Shown here: in pieces, positions 51,463-63,895 of the stretch
How positions within the stretch are numbered: the stretch's first letter is position 1
Layout: each line of letters opens with the position of its first letter
Source of the DNA: Manis javanica
Taxonomy: Eukaryota; Chordata; Mammalia; Pholidota; Manidae
Length of the DNA stretch: 64,000 nt
Assembly: GCF_040802235.1 (NCBI RefSeq)
Contig: NC_133163.1
Span: forward strand, 38,708,501 to 38,772,500
Reading direction: 5' to 3'
The notes under the pieces: model-generated
Database searches by the model: none
What the model saw: the letters and a program-made list of their open reading frames with translations, nothing else
Told to the model about the DNA's origin: nothing
Translations under genes and position numbers: made by a program

Positions 51463-51477
51463 CCACTAGGGGGCTAC
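51463..51477 (+). promoter_or_regulatory. Candidate CTCF motif
   Basis: CCACTAGGGGGCTAC fits the CTCF core CCASYAGRKGGC at all twelve core positions. It lies in a small CpG-bearing stretch (TCCGCGAGACC just before it). Binding is inferred only. Confidence 0.45.
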
Positions 51478-51879
51478 TGAAGTGGAAGGCTGGACCAGGT
51501 CTTGGCGGGCTCTGACTTGGGGCTAAGGAACCTGGGGCTTTGGAGGAGGTGAATCAGCGGGCAGGGCTGAATGGAGTGTGTACACTTCCTCTGGTCTGTC
51601 TTGGGCTCCTTGTTTTTCTTTTTTAAACTGAATATTGAACTTTAGTTGTATAGACATATGAATTGTTTGGTTAGAACTGTGTGATGGGTCTGTATTCTGA
51701 AGCTATTTGAGTTTGCCATGCTAGGTAAAATACTTTAGACATTCAACAATGCAAGTAGTGGAGAGGGAGGTAACTGTCCGTGTGTCTCTCATCTCTCCTT
51801 TCTTTAGCTCTATGGAGTAAAATTTAAAAAAAGGAAAAACTCACTTATTTCTTCCCACGTCATTTTTCACACTGGTCAA

Positions 51880-52025
51880 TACTTTTACCTCTTTATATGT
51901 TTACGCTAGAATACATGCTTCCTGGAGGCAGGGTCCTGGCTCATTCTAGGTCATTATGATATCTTCACACACAAAACAAGTCTCCACAGATGTCTGTTGC
52001 ATGAATAAATGAATGACTGAATGGC
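51880..52025 (+). repeat. LINE-2 3' end
   Basis: GCTTCCTGGAGGCAGGGTCC, then GTCTGTTGCATGAATAAATG and AATGACTGAATGG is the L2 terminal pattern. Confidence 0.7.
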
Positions 52026-52431
52026 CATGTATAAATAAGTGAATGTGGACCTCTAAAGTTATGATTATAGACACAGTTATATCTCACATAACTGTATTAA
52101 AATATTATACAAAGGAAATAAAATATGGGACTCAATTTTCCCTAAAGTGGCCTTGAAACTGAGAGAGTGACTAATACTAACAAAAGGTACTTTAATATGG
52201 TTAGTAACCAAATTTCCAATTCATGGACTAGGGGTAAATAGTCTCTGAAAGGAAAAGGCTGGGAGAATTCCCCTCCTACCGAAGGGGACCCCTCTCAATT
52301 TATAAAAATACCCTTTTCCCTTTGGTCCTACCTTCTCACAGAAAAAAAAATTGTAGAATGAAAACATTTCTTTGCAGGGTGACTGCAGTTCACTGTCCAA
52401 AATGGGAATCTCAGGTAAAAGGCCCTTTTAT

Positions 52432-52445
52432 GGGGGGGGGGGGGG
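52432..52445 (+). repeat. (G)14 homopolymer
   Basis: Fourteen consecutive G residues follow CCTTTTAT. It is prone to polymerase slippage and to sequencing error. Confidence 0.95.
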
Positions 52446-54894
52446 TCACAGAGCAAACGGAGGCTTTTCTGGGCAGACTAAGACATGGAGGCTGACCTGC
52501 CTCTTCACCATTTAAATTAACCCAAGCCTTCTCCAAGTTAAAGCAATTTCTTGAAGCTCTCTTTTGTTGAGAGTGCTTGTTCTTTACTGCATTCTTCTTA
52601 TCCTGAACTCCTCGATGAGATTCTGTCCTGAGCACTAATTCTTAGGAAGAACAGTATCTTGAGCTGCTCTGGTAACGCTGTCAGTTCTAGAGTTAACTCT
52701 CTCAGCACAACGTGCAACGCCTGGGTTATATATATCAAGTAGACACTGTGCAGATGCTCTGCGGTGTCAGCCCTCAACTCTGCCTCTTTCTTTAATGAAA
52801 ACAGGGTATAAAAATATACAATAGCTGCAGCAAATTAAACCAAGCACAGCAGCCTCTCAGAGGGACAGCAGAGAGAAGAGGCTTCCTGTGGCACAAAGAT
52901 TACACTCAGCCTTCCTGGCCATAAAAGCTTCAGTTTTTCCCATTCTTATTGCCAAAGCTGGAATGCCAAGAAATGCTGGGAACTGTGATTATATACACTT
53001 CATATTTTATATTCTGAAACCCCAAGGAATAAGCTGCGGAGAACAGAGTCCTGTTTCTTCCAGGGCCCCTGCACAGATACCACACTCTAGCTCTGTGGAG
53101 CATGGCTGAGTATTTGCAGGGCAGAAACAAACAAAGACCTCACAGATTCTTCCAGTCTGTGTGTACCTTCCTGGCATTTGTGGCAGACCCTGGTTAACTT
53201 TTCTCATTTACTTCTTTTTTGTTATTTTTTAAACTTTCTGAATTACTCAACCAGATCCTTACAGGGGGTAAAAAAAAAACCACTACCACACATATAAGTC
53301 AGTCATAAGGAAACTTGGCTACCACCTCGGACAGGTTTGAACCTGTCTGTTCACAGAGGAGGAAACAAAACTCCACTGTTCTTTAGGCCAAATTATACTC
53401 CCTCCCTTAGCGAGGCAGTGAAGTGGCCAGCCCGACAGCGTTCAGATTTCAGGTTTGCTTTGTCAAAATTTTCCTTCCTGGCTGTAAATTAAATTGTAAA
53501 CGAAGTTCACTGCCACAGTGTATTTTTTTCAATTCCATGTTTTGTGTAGGAGTCAAACCAACCAATCAAACAAACAAAAGCACACACCTTCCTTCCTCTC
53601 TCCCTTCGAGAATTAACATAAGATCCAGGTATGTCAGAAAAGGCTCCTGGTGACAGGACCTGTTCTTCTAAAGGGTGAGCTGCATGACTCACTGTCACCT
53701 GCCTTCCTCTATTGCTCATAGTCCCATTTCTTTGTCAAAGGAGTGTTAAAATCCTCAGCAGGCCAACTTGGGAGGGGCAAGCTTCTCATTGCTTGGATTA
53801 AACTCAGACTGAATATCCTCTATTGCTTCTTTTGCAAGATTTGGGTGCACCTACCCATTCCTCATGCTCTCAGAGGAAGGGGATTCCCCTCTGATTTTTA
53901 TCCCCTTGAGGGCACTTGCTCCAGCGCCTGCAGGGCAAGGGGATTGAGAAGCTCCTGGGAAATGAGGAAGGGGCCACTACACAAAAGCAGGCTCCATCCC
54001 ACAAATCTGCACTGCTGCTCTTAATCCAGTTATAAATAACAACTGATGCAATGCTCTACGTGTAGGGCTGGAAATAAACTTCTCTTTGTGGCCCTGTAAT
54101 TGCAGTAAACTTTTATAAGCCTGTTCCATGATCTGAACAAACCTGCACAGTTTCTCCAACAAGAGCAGAGTTTTTAGGTTTGAACCCTCACCACAGACCA
54201 TTCTCAGGGACGAAAAGGAGGCTCAATGGCCACCTTTCCATAGACGTTTACAGCTGGTCTTTCCAGGGCTTAGGAAGAACCTCCATTTGTCAGTGTATCT
54301 ATCCCATAGCACCAGTGGCCTTTCAATAGGAGACAACATTTGCACACAGAGCTTGAGTATGTATGGGCAATTTCTGGAAGGATACGCAAGAAATGAGTTA
54401 ACTGGTTGCCTTGAAAAAGAGGAATTTGGAGGCCTGGATTTACCTTTCAGTAATCTTTTCAGAACAGCTAAACATTTCTTTTTTATCATATAGAAGCAGT
54501 CACTCATGAAATTAATTACACTGACATTGCTCTTTAGTCAATACAATCCATGTTTATACCCATCTTCATATCACTTTCTCTCCCAATGTATTCCCTCAGA
54601 TAAGAAATAAATCAGTTGTTAGAAATGAAACAGAAATGAAGAAATAAGGAAAATTGCTCTGCCTTGTGCCACAGCTGAGAAACACTAAATGAAAATGAAT
54701 AAGGAAAACAAAGCTCCAGATGTGAAGTCCTAACACAACAACGAGAGAAAAAGATGACTCCCATGGCTTTCCATTCTGCACCCCTCTGGGTACCATCTCT
54801 TCCCTATCTGATAATTTCCTCTCATGCCTTACTGACTGATTTCTACTTCCTCTGTCCATTTCCCACCCCTTTGGCTTATTTCTTTTTAAAAGAT

Positions 54895-55285
54895 TTGTTC
54901 TCAAAAATCATAAAAGTAATGTTCTCACCACAGTCAGTGATACAATATGAAGATACATTATGAAAAACCAATACCTGTCTACACTCAACCCTATCCCAAA
55001 CTGTTTCATCATATCTGAGTACAGATGGTTTGTTTGTTTTTTTACAAAAAAAGTGACTTCAATGATACTTCATACATACTACTCTTTAACTTCTCCCCCA
55101 CCCCTACTTATTTATTTATCAGGGACAAACCACCCAAGTCAATAAATGTACATTTAACTCATTCTTTCTTTTTATAGTTGCATAATATCCCACAAGATGG
55201 GCATACCATCATTTATTCAACCATTTCCTTATTGAATCTGTCTACCTCCTAAATGGATTCACTGTTCAAGTTTCTTCCTTAAATC
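54895..55285 (-). repeat. LINE-1 3' region, antisense
   Basis: AATCATAAAAGTAATGTTCT, then CTTTTTATAGTTGCATAATA and TTTATTCAACCATTTCCTTA is the reversed 3' region of an old LINE-1. Confidence 0.7.
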
Positions 55286-55307
55286 ACTCTTCTTTTTTAT
55301 AATGATA

Positions 55308-55545
55308 ATGGATATTGAGCATTAGCTAATACCAGACACACTGGGATAAAGAAGTCACATGAATGGATTCTCAGGATAATTCCACGGTAGTTACCGTTAT
55401 CCCCGTGTTGTATATTAGGAAACCAAGACTGAGAGAAATTAAAGTATCCAGTATCACAGAGTTAGAACATTGTAGAGGTAGGTTTCCAACCCAGGTTTGA
55501 TTCCAAAGCCTTGCTCTTAACTCTAAGCCAATACTGCCTCATAGT
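55308..55545 (-). repeat. MIR SINE, antisense, nearly full length
   Basis: TATATTAGGAAACCAAGACT, AGTATCACAGAGTTAGAACA, AACCCAGGTTTGATTCC and TGCTCTTAACTCTAAGCCA follow the reversed MIR order. Confidence 0.8.
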
Positions 55546-57346
55546 CGCACTGTTGCCAGGCAACCTAAAGTCTATGACCACTGTCTTAAAGATTAGCCTG
55601 GTATTTATGACTCTGAGATGGATGATTTGGCTAGGAGTTCCACAGGTACCTCTGTAACTAGCAGTGTTTGCTCTTTTATCTCCCCATCACCTACACCTGT
55701 GCTCATTCCATGCCTCTTCTTCGGCAATTCTCCCTGGAGCCAGGCACTGACGGACTTAAGTGAAAAGCACTCATCTTGTTGAAGTGGGCTGTGGATAGAG
55801 ATCCCTAGTTCTGGGGTTTACAACTTCCTTTCCTGTTCACATGTGCACATAGAAGCTGAATCTATACTCACAGTTATAGGTGGTGATTAAAGTTCTCCAA
55901 AATCCACACAAAAGGAAACTTTGAACACCCTATTCTTAAGATCATACCAACAATTAACTTCCTGCTATGTTCGCTGCCCATATATTCAGCAGCAACAAAA
56001 TTCAATTAAAGCCCAACTCTTATCTGGGAGAGGTAACATGAACTACCAACACTGCAATTCATATCAGTTTAGTTACCAATTACAAGTTAAGATACTTCTG
56101 ATTTTATAAGAGAAGAAGGATGTAACAAGTCAACTGGATATCGAGTCAAGAATCTAGAATGAAAAATTATGTGGATGGCTGATGACTGTTTAGAAGCCAA
56201 TGACTATAAAAAGAGAACCAGAACAAATAATGCTACACTGATATCTCCTTCTCTGACAGGTAAACTAGGTTGGAAGATCCAGATTGCCTTTAAATCTCTC
56301 AAAGGCTTTCTTGTAGATTATTTGCATTTATTCAGTCTATTCCATAAGGGTGGTCCAGAACAAGTAAATAGAAGATACTATGAAACACTGTTTGAGTCAA
56401 TACAAAAGTGAAATTACCAATAGTCACAGATGCCTAAAAGTGGAGGAAACAAGTTCTGTTTGGAATGTTTAAGTATAGAAAAATATGACCATTCAGCAGG
56501 TTGTCAGGTTTCATGCTCTGAAAGAGAAGGATATATAACTTGTAACTCCCTTCTAAAAAGACTCTAGAATTTTATCAGTGGGACACAAGACAGGTAGGTT
56601 TTGATGCAGATATCAAGAATGGTCTAAAACAGTGATTGTGAAAGTGAAAGAACAGGCTTGGATGGGTATTCTGGAGGCTGGAGGAACAGTGCCAAAGGAA
56701 GGAGGAGAAATGAAAGGCCATGCAGTCAAACTGCTACTTTCCCATTTTGTGCACAGCACATGCATCTTGGAACTGGATCCCTCAGTGATGTCATTCTCCG
56801 GGCTGTGGGGCAACTTGCCCATCAATTTTCACTTACTTGTCTTTGCAGTGGAACCCAGAAAGTCATCAGCGTCTGAGTATTTTTGCTAAACAGTAACAGG
56901 GCACTTGAACCAAGTTATATTTCTTCTTATCAAGTTTGCTGATGAGTAAAATTTGACATTTCCAAGACATGGGGGAAAAAATCCCACCTTCAGGAGCATG
57001 CTGCAGACTACATATTAAAAGGCAACTATAACACCATGTTCTGCTCAGCTGTTTCTCTTGCCAGGCTTAGTATGGAATCCAGGAGAAGGATTTGGTCTCA
57101 AATCCTAAAAACATAGCTCCAAGACTAACATACATGGTTCAGTGAGCCAAAAGAATGACAACGCTTTCATTTAATCCTCAGCTGCTCTCTCGTGTCAGTC
57201 CACAGTGTGTTTAACTCCAGCCAGTGCTATTTTTCTCAGGTTCAAATCCTTTCCAAATAGATTTTGTACTACCAAGCCAAGTGTTGCAGAGTACCTTGCT
57301 TAATGGAATCGAAAACATTAAAAAAAATTAAATATATGTGTGAATG

Positions 57347-57383
57347 AATGACTGTGATGGACTGTATGTCCATCACAGTCATT
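57347..57383. repeat. Perfect 16-bp hairpin, 5-nt loop
   Basis: AATGACTGTGATGGAC (57347-57362), loop TGTAT, then the exact reverse complement GTCCATCACAGTCATT (57368-57383). Confidence 0.95.
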
Positions 57384-57519
57384 TGTATATCAGTATCTCC
57401 AAAGTCATGTGTTAAAGACCTAACCCCTTCAGTGTGATGGCATTTGAAAGTGGGACCTTTGGGAAGTAGTTCTAGTTAGAGGAGGTCATGAGGATGGAGC
57501 CCCATGATGGGATTAGTGC

Positions 57520-57592
57520 CCTCCCTCTCTCCCTCTCTCCCCCTCCCTCCCTTGCCCTCTCCCCACTCTCCCCATTCCTCTCCCTCTCTCCA
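57520..57592 (+). repeat. (CCCTCT)n pyrimidine tract in LTR
   Basis: About 73 nt of almost pure C/T built on CCCTCTCT. Short open frames on both strands here are low complexity. Confidence 0.85.
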
Positions 57593-58529
57593 CCTGAGGG
57601 CACAGTGAGAAGACAGTTGTCTGCAACCAAGAGGAAAGCCCTCACCAGAAATGAAACTGGCCACCTTGATCTTGAACCTTCCAGCTTAAGGTTCTGTTAA
57701 GCCACCCAGTCTGCAGTATTTGCTGTGGCGGCTGAAGCAGACTGAGACAATGACTCCGGGCCTTCTGCAGAACTGGGATTTACAGACGAGGAGTGGTCAC
57801 AGCTTGGAGGTCAAGGCTGGACAGAACCTAACTAGTACAGCAGCAGGTTACCTATTTTTTTACACTATCATGTTGGAAAACTCATATGAGGATGTATTCA
57901 ATATCACATATCAGGTCCCTTTGAAAATAACATCTTTAATTATTTTTGGAAAGGCAATATTAGTTCAATATAGAACATTTGAAAAGCATTAAGAACATTA
58001 ACAAGAGAATGAAAAACACCTGCATTTTCTCAGCTGCTCAGACAATCACCGTTTGACATGATGTTTATCTTCCTGGAACTATTTTCCCTCCAGAGAGTTA
58101 ACTTGACTGAGACCACAGGGCTTGTGGGAGGGTTTCCTCTGACCGTGACAACCACTACAGTTCTACTGTCACCTTAAAGAAACCCATCCTCTTACCCTCA
58201 TGGGGGCATTATTGAGAAGTGATTTTCCTTTCAGGATCTCAGGGTGGATAGTCACATCCTGTAACATCCATAGATAGATCAGAACTGGTTGCCTGCGGTG
58301 GCAGTTAGGGATTAACTGCAAGGGGCACCAGGAAACTTTCTGGGATAATGGAAACACTCTCTATATTATTTGGAGTATTGACTACATATTTGTGTACATT
58401 TATCAAAACACATCAAATTGACACTTGAGATCTATGGAGAGAAGTGGCCAGGAAAGATAATGCCAATACCCATTATTAGAACATGTGCTTTGACACATTT
58501 TCCAAAGAATGCTTTAAGAGTAAACATTA

Positions 58530-58745
58530 TGTACTCAATACCACACCCTAGGCTAACGGCTTCATGAGCTCCTCTATTTAATTCTGGCAACTGCCCTCGG
58601 AGGTGCACTTCTAGAATCTCTATTTTACCAGTGAAGAAACTGAGGTTTAGTGGGGTTAAGTAATTTATTTAAAATTCCACAGCTGAGAAGTAGCAGGGCA
58701 AAACTGGGACCCAAGTCCCTCCAGCCCTGCAAATAAAGCTTTAGC
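58530..58745 (-). repeat. MIR SINE, antisense
   Basis: TTACCAGTGAAGAAACTGAG, then GGTTAAGTAATTTATTTAAA and AAGTAGCAGGGCAAAACTGG is the reversed MIR core. Confidence 0.85.
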
Positions 58746-58749
58746 AACA

Positions 58750-59195
58750 TGCACGGCTTTTGACTCAGTAGTACCTCAAGGAATCTGTTCTCAGGAAACA
58801 ACCAAAGACAGATTCAAATACATGTATACAGGATATAAGCTTATCATTATTAATGATATTTAAGTAGGTCCATATGATAAATCACTATCACTTAATATTA
58901 GTTTGAAAAGAGAATGCAAATGACTTTCATGGTAGGGGAAAATGGTCGTGACATAGCAAGTAAAAAAAAAAGGTTAAAAATGTATGTATAGTGTGACTTG
59001 TATTTTGTTTCTTTTTAAAAAAATAAACACATTTTAAAACTTTTAGGAAATAGAGCAAAATGAAAAGAATTACCTTTCACTGGTAGGATTATAGGTTTAT
59101 TTCATTTTTACTTTTTATATTTAAAATTTTCAATAATTGCTATGTGTTACTTTTGTAACTAGAGAGGCAAGAATAAATTTTATTTAAAAAATAAA
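58750..59195 (+). repeat. LINE-1 3' end
   Basis: GGAATCTGTTCTCAGGAAAC, then the tail pattern TTTTTACTTTTTATATTTAA and TTGCTATGTGTTACTTTTGT, ending in an A-rich stretch. Confidence 0.65.
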
Positions 59196-60099
59196 AGACA
59201 CGGGAAAAATCATTGTTTTCACTAATGAATATATATTCCATGAAGATTATATATACATTTTTATGAAGAATTTTTTGTACAGCCTAGTTTGAAGATACAT
59301 TCCTTTAATAACTTTTGGGTGTTATTGTTATTCAGTAACTTACAAATAACCATAGAGAAGTGAAATCACCAGGCTTTCTACCATAGTCATATGTGTAAAA
59401 CACACATGGTAGGTTTAAAGAACTTACAAAGCAATGTTCAGTTTATAAAATGATCTTGATAAACTTATTATCTTAGCTTTCAGCAGAAAGGCATAAAAAA
59501 TGGAATAGATTACTATTGAAGTACTCTGAATATAGCAAGCAGAATTAAAGTAACTCTGAGCCCAATCAGCATCACCTTAAGCAAAAAAGTATACAACTGA
59601 CATTTGCTGCAAATGCCATGGTCCTAAGTCATTGTGTGCAGAAATGTGGCAGATGAAGCAGGGCAGAGACCACCAGTGTCTCTCCAGCCCATGTACTACA
59701 GGGCTCCTTTTTAAAGAACACTTGCGGAAACACCAACAGACAAGTCTGTCTCTATGAAATTCCTTTCACTTGAGAATTACAGTCACTGGAAGAAACTGTG
59801 TCCTTGTAACAGGTGGAAGGTTTATACTACCATCGAAATGAAAATCCGAAATTTAGAAATTCTTGAAGAATTAGAACTCTCATTTGAAAATTACTCATAT
59901 GGAGGATCAAATATTCTTTTCAGTTAGAGCAGAGAAATTCTCAAAAGGCTTTCACTTACTAAAAAAATCACTACCTGGAATTCTGAGCAAATCATGGGTT
60001 TGGACCAGTAAAACACAGCAGATAGACAGTGGGTTAGACAGCCATGCTCCCTGCCCTCAGAGCGGCCCACATGCAGAGGCAGAGGCCAGGGAAAGTGCT

Positions 60100-60315
60100 A
60101 AGGGAAGGGTGCCACAGGAGTAGAGAGGACAGGTGCCTCTCCTAGATTGAGTCTAGGAGGCTTCCTAGAGGAGGTGACAATGACAGCTAAGCTGAGACTG
60201 CACAGGTCAGCAAGTATCTGCTTGGCAAAGGGCGGGGAAAAGATCTAGGCAAAGAGAACTGCTTGGGCAAAAGCCTGGAGTTTGAGAGAACTCAGCACCT
60301 CCTGGAGTCAAAACT
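60100..60315 (-). repeat. LINE-2, antisense
   Basis: GGCTTCCTAGAGGAGGTGAC, AGCTAAGCTGAGACTGCACA, then AACTGCTTGGGCAAAAGCCT is the reversed L2 3' coding end. Confidence 0.75.
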
Positions 60316-60319
60316 GAGG

Positions 60320-60520
60320 TGGGAGTACAGAGTTCCATCACATGCTGTGACCTTGAATAGGTTATTTTATTCCCCAGAGCCTTGTTTCCTCATCTGTAAA
60401 ATAGGGATGATGCCATTTACTTTGGATAGATGTCTTAAGAAGTTAAATGTAAATAGGTAAAAGCTCCTTACAGAGGCATTTATGCTTACAAGATAAATGC
60501 TCAGTACATGAGGCTATTAT
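60320..60520 (+). repeat. MIR SINE
   Basis: TGCTGTGACCTTGAATAGG, then CAGAGCCTTGTTTCCTCATC and TGTAAAATAGGGATGATG is the forward MIR core. Confidence 0.8.
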
Positions 60521-60539
60521 TCTGTATTGCAGAATCAAG

Positions 60540-60955
60540 GTGAGAGAGCTAGGATCCTCTCCCTCCACTCTGCATCCTGCTCCAGCCTTCTGTTCTCTTT
60601 GCCAGTGCTTGACCTTGTAGAGGACTCCCCTTCCTCCCCAAAGCTTGGCATCCTTACCATTCATTCTGCCTGGAATGCTCTTGTCCCAGATACCACATAG
60701 AGCCTCCTCACATTCTAAGGTTTCTGCTTTTCTGCTCAAGTGCCCCATTCTCCCTGAACTTGATCTCCCCATTAGGCAGATTTTTCTCCATAGAATTTAT
60801 CATCCCAACATTCACTATATTTACTTTTTGTTTGTCTGACTAACTGAGCTGAAACTTAAGCTCCCTGAGAGTAGTTTTTGTCTGCTTTATTTCCAGAATT
60901 TAGAACAGTGCCTTGTACATAGTATGTGTTCAACACATACATGTTAAAAAAATGA
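60540..60955 (+). repeat. LINE-2 3' end
   Basis: TTCTGCCTGGAATGCTCTTG, then TTCTGCTCAAGTGCCCCATT, AAGCTCCCTGAGAGTAG and AACAGTGCCTTGTACATAGT is a long, clear L2 3' end. The frame at 60645-60839 lies in it. Confidence 0.85.
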
Positions 60956-61899
60956 ACCAAATACCCTAAGCTTAAGGACCTGGCATAAGACTTTGCATTG
61001 ACTAGGCATTTCCTAAGCATTTGCTGAGCAATTAAATCACTTTTTCCAAATGGCGGTATTCACATGGTACCTAAAGATCAACTGACTGTATTGTCATTGC
61101 TTAGCAAATAAATCCAACATTGCATTTAATTACAGTGAAGCAGTGGTTGCTTGATCAATTCAGTGGGGATAAGAGCAAAACAGATGGTCTGATTTCATTA
61201 GCCTGTGGAATCTATTAACACATTTATCAATTAGTTCCAAATAACCACAGCCTTTGTTGATACAAAAGGTCAAACACTGATGAAGTATGCCAGGATCAGT
61301 ATTCTGATTTAATAAGTACAGAAACAGGGTGTTTCAGGGCTGAAATTTCTTTCAGCCATTAATCTGGATCCTTTGAGAAACTGCATTAATGGGACTAAGC
61401 TGCCAGGATAGTCACTCCAGTAATGGCCCAAAAATGTTCTTGAATATCCCCTCAAATAAACAAATGAAAATTTGCTTCAATACTGGAGAAATTAAACTCA
61501 AAATGAGTTTAACTGCTTGCCCCATAGGTTAAAGAGACGACTGAGATTTAAAACAAAATGTAAGAGTACAGTCTTTGAGTTTTATAAGCTGTCCCATATG
61601 CTTCAGGGCTTCATAAGGAAACTGTCTTAAGGATTTATAAGTACATGGTAAATATATTAACTATACACAATTTCAAAATATTGCTAAAATGCAAAGGAAA
61701 TGATTTGGTTGGAAAGAAAAGCATTTCAGATTTAGTTTTCTGTAAAAGACTGGCCTTCAGAGGGCTGATTTTTACAAGCTCAAACTCCAATTTCTCTAAA
61801 GAATTCACTATTTTTGAGGAAGCATCTTGAGGATAATTTCAGCTCCAGCCTATGCTACGAAGAAAACCCAAAACAGCTGATAGCACGTATGCAAAGAAT

Positions 61900-62110
61900 T
61901 ATTTCTCATATTGACATGGCATGTTTCAAAGAGCTTTCACATGTTCACTTTCATTTTATTTGAGATGGTGCCACAGGGAAGCCATCAATGGTATTCCTGT
62001 TGCACAGATAGGCAAACAGACTCAAGAATTCTGCAACCTTCCCACATTCCCAGGACCAGCATGAAGCGGGGCTGGGTCTAGCACCCAAGTCTTCTGAAAA
62101 CCATGCCCAG
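61900..62110 (-). repeat. MIR SINE, antisense
   Basis: AAAGAGCTTTCACATGTTCA, then TTGCACAGATAGGCAAACAG and AGCGGGGCTGGGTCTAGCAC follow the reversed MIR. Confidence 0.6.
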
Positions 62111-62559
62111 CATTCCTTCAGTTGAAAGAATATATGCTGCCCCTCAAAGTTATTTTAAAATAAGTTATTTTTTTCTATTCTTTTATAGCATTATATTTTA
62201 AGTGGAACTGTACTGTGGGGATGCTTATGCTAAATGATAAAGTATTAACAATTAAAAAAAAACCTGGAGCCAAATTGAGGCAGATTTTGAATGGGTCTGT
62301 TTCCCAGGGTTTTGACCTTGGCTCACTGTTGCATTTAAGACATTCTTGTTGAGTAATCTCATCCAGTCCCATGATCTCAACTAAGAGCTTTGTTCTGATG
62401 ACTTCCAATTACTTAGTTCCATCCCATCTTCTTCACTGGGCTTGAGACCATATCACCCAGTCTGCTGAGCATCTTCACTGGAATGTGTCTTGCATATCTG
62501 ACATACTGTTTCTAAGTCTTTCTACCTTCTTTTCTGCCTAGATCTCTTCCTGGGTTCAT

Positions 62560-62975
62560 GATCTTTCCTAGTTAATGGCACCATCATCCATTCAACCTTC
62601 TAGCTAAACACCTAGGAATGACCCTAGGTTTCCTCTTCACTCCCTGGATTTACCTAGTCACTAAGTCCTGTCTTTTCTACTTGATGGTATCCCTTAAACC
62701 AATGCCCTTCTCCTCTTCTACCATTACTGTCTCAGTTCAGGTGCTCCTTGTCTCCTTAGCTGGAACACCACAAAAGCCACAAACTGAACCTCCTCCATGT
62801 TCACATGTCCACATGTACCCTCCCTCAAGTAAGTGTAAAATATAAATCCCTTCATGTCACACAACCTGCTGAAAATTCTTCAAAGACCCTCTTTTACTTG
62901 CTACGTAAGACCAAACTCCCTGGCATGGAATTTGTGTCTGACACTGCAAGTTTCCTATCAAATGACATTCTCTCC
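62560..62975 (+). repeat. LINE-2, left half of a second split copy
   Basis: AAACACCTAGGAATGACCCT, GTCACTAAGTCCTGTCTTTT, then AAAATTCTTCAAAGACCCTC and AAACTCCCTGGCATGGAATT follow the L2 coding order. The same copy resumes at 63430. Confidence 0.75.
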
Positions 62976-62984
62976 CTCTTTTTT

Positions 62985-63425
62985 TAAAAAATAAGAGAAC
63001 CCTGATATTTTAGCTGGAACATGGCCATGTAATAATTTCCTAGTTTTCACTGCAGCAAGGTGCAGCCATGTGACTAAGTTCTGACCAACCCCCTGGTAAA
63101 TGCTGAGTGGAATTTCAAGAAGTCTCCTTAAAGGAAACTGGCTCAGCTGGGAAGAATGCCCTTCACCCTTCTTGCTGCCTGGAACTGGAATGCTGAGATG
63201 CTCCTGGAGCTTCAGCAAACATGTTAGACCATGAGGTAACCTTGAAGGTGGCAGAACAGAAAAGATAATAATCTGGGTCCCAGATACCTCCAGAGAGTAT
63301 TTATGGAAGAGTTGGACTTTTTACAGGAAAGGAAAATGCATTTCTATCTTGTTTAAGCCACAGGACTTTCCATTTCCCGTGAGGGGCAATGGTGCCAAAT
63401 CCTAGGTGATACAGAATGCAGATAT
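62985..63425 (+). repeat. Old interspersed (probably LTR-type) repeat inserted in LINE-2
   Basis: GCAGCCATGTGACTAAGTTC, TGACCAACC, CTTAAAGGAAACTGG and TCTATCTTGTTTAAGCCACA match a common mammalian repeat that I believe is MaLR-like, but I cannot assign it firmly. It splits the L2 copy. Confidence 0.45.
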
Positions 63426-63429
63426 CTCA

Positions 63430-63895
63430 AGAACATTAACCCTTTTGCAGCTTCACTTACGCCAACCCTTCTAGCCTTATCTCACATCATAGCTCCAACT
63501 TTAGATTCCAGTACTACCAAAATTTGTGTTGTTTTTCTACCTCACCCACATATTGACCTTGAACATTCATACTTCCCAGCTTGTGTTTGAGCTTACTCCT
63601 GCCCAAATGCCCTCTTTATCTTTGTTCTGCTTTTCACTTTCCACACTCAGCTCAGGTGTCACCTCCTATAGGTTTTCCTAAACCTCCACTTTAGGCTAAA
63701 TGACATTTTTTGTGCTTCCAGAATAACCTGGGCATACTCCAGTTTTGGAATCCATCTGCCACTAATTTATGGGCCATTTCTCCCACTCTACAGAAAGAGC
63801 CTCAAAGAGCAGACATCACATCCACTAATCTTTTTTATCTATATCTCCTAACACAAGTGGAGCTCAGCAAATAGGTTCTGAGCATAAATGCATGT
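63430..63895 (+). repeat. LINE-2 3' end, right half of the split copy
   Basis: CTTCTAGCCTTATCTCACAT, CTCAGCTCAGGTGTCACCTC, then GGAGCTCAGCAAATAGGTTC completes the L2 3' end. Confidence 0.75.

Larger units (their letters stand above)
57347..57751 (+). mobile_element. MLT1-type LTR (ERVL-MaLR), solo
   Basis: The blocks ATGTGTTAAAGACCTAACCC, GTGATGGCATTTGAAAGTGG, GACCTTTGGGAAGT, GATGGGATTAGTGCCCTC, GCCACCTTGATCTTGAACC, AAGCCACCCAGTCTGCAGTA and GAAGCAGACTGAGACA follow the order of a mammalian MaLR LTR. No internal retroviral genes flank it, so it is a solo LTR relic. A CT-rich expansion fills 57520-57592. A perfect hairpin sits at its left end. Confidence 0.75.

Noticed and set aside
57476..57700. 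Open frames on both strands rich in Ser/Pro/Leu or Glu/Gly
   Set aside because: They are translations of the CT-rich tract inside the LTR.
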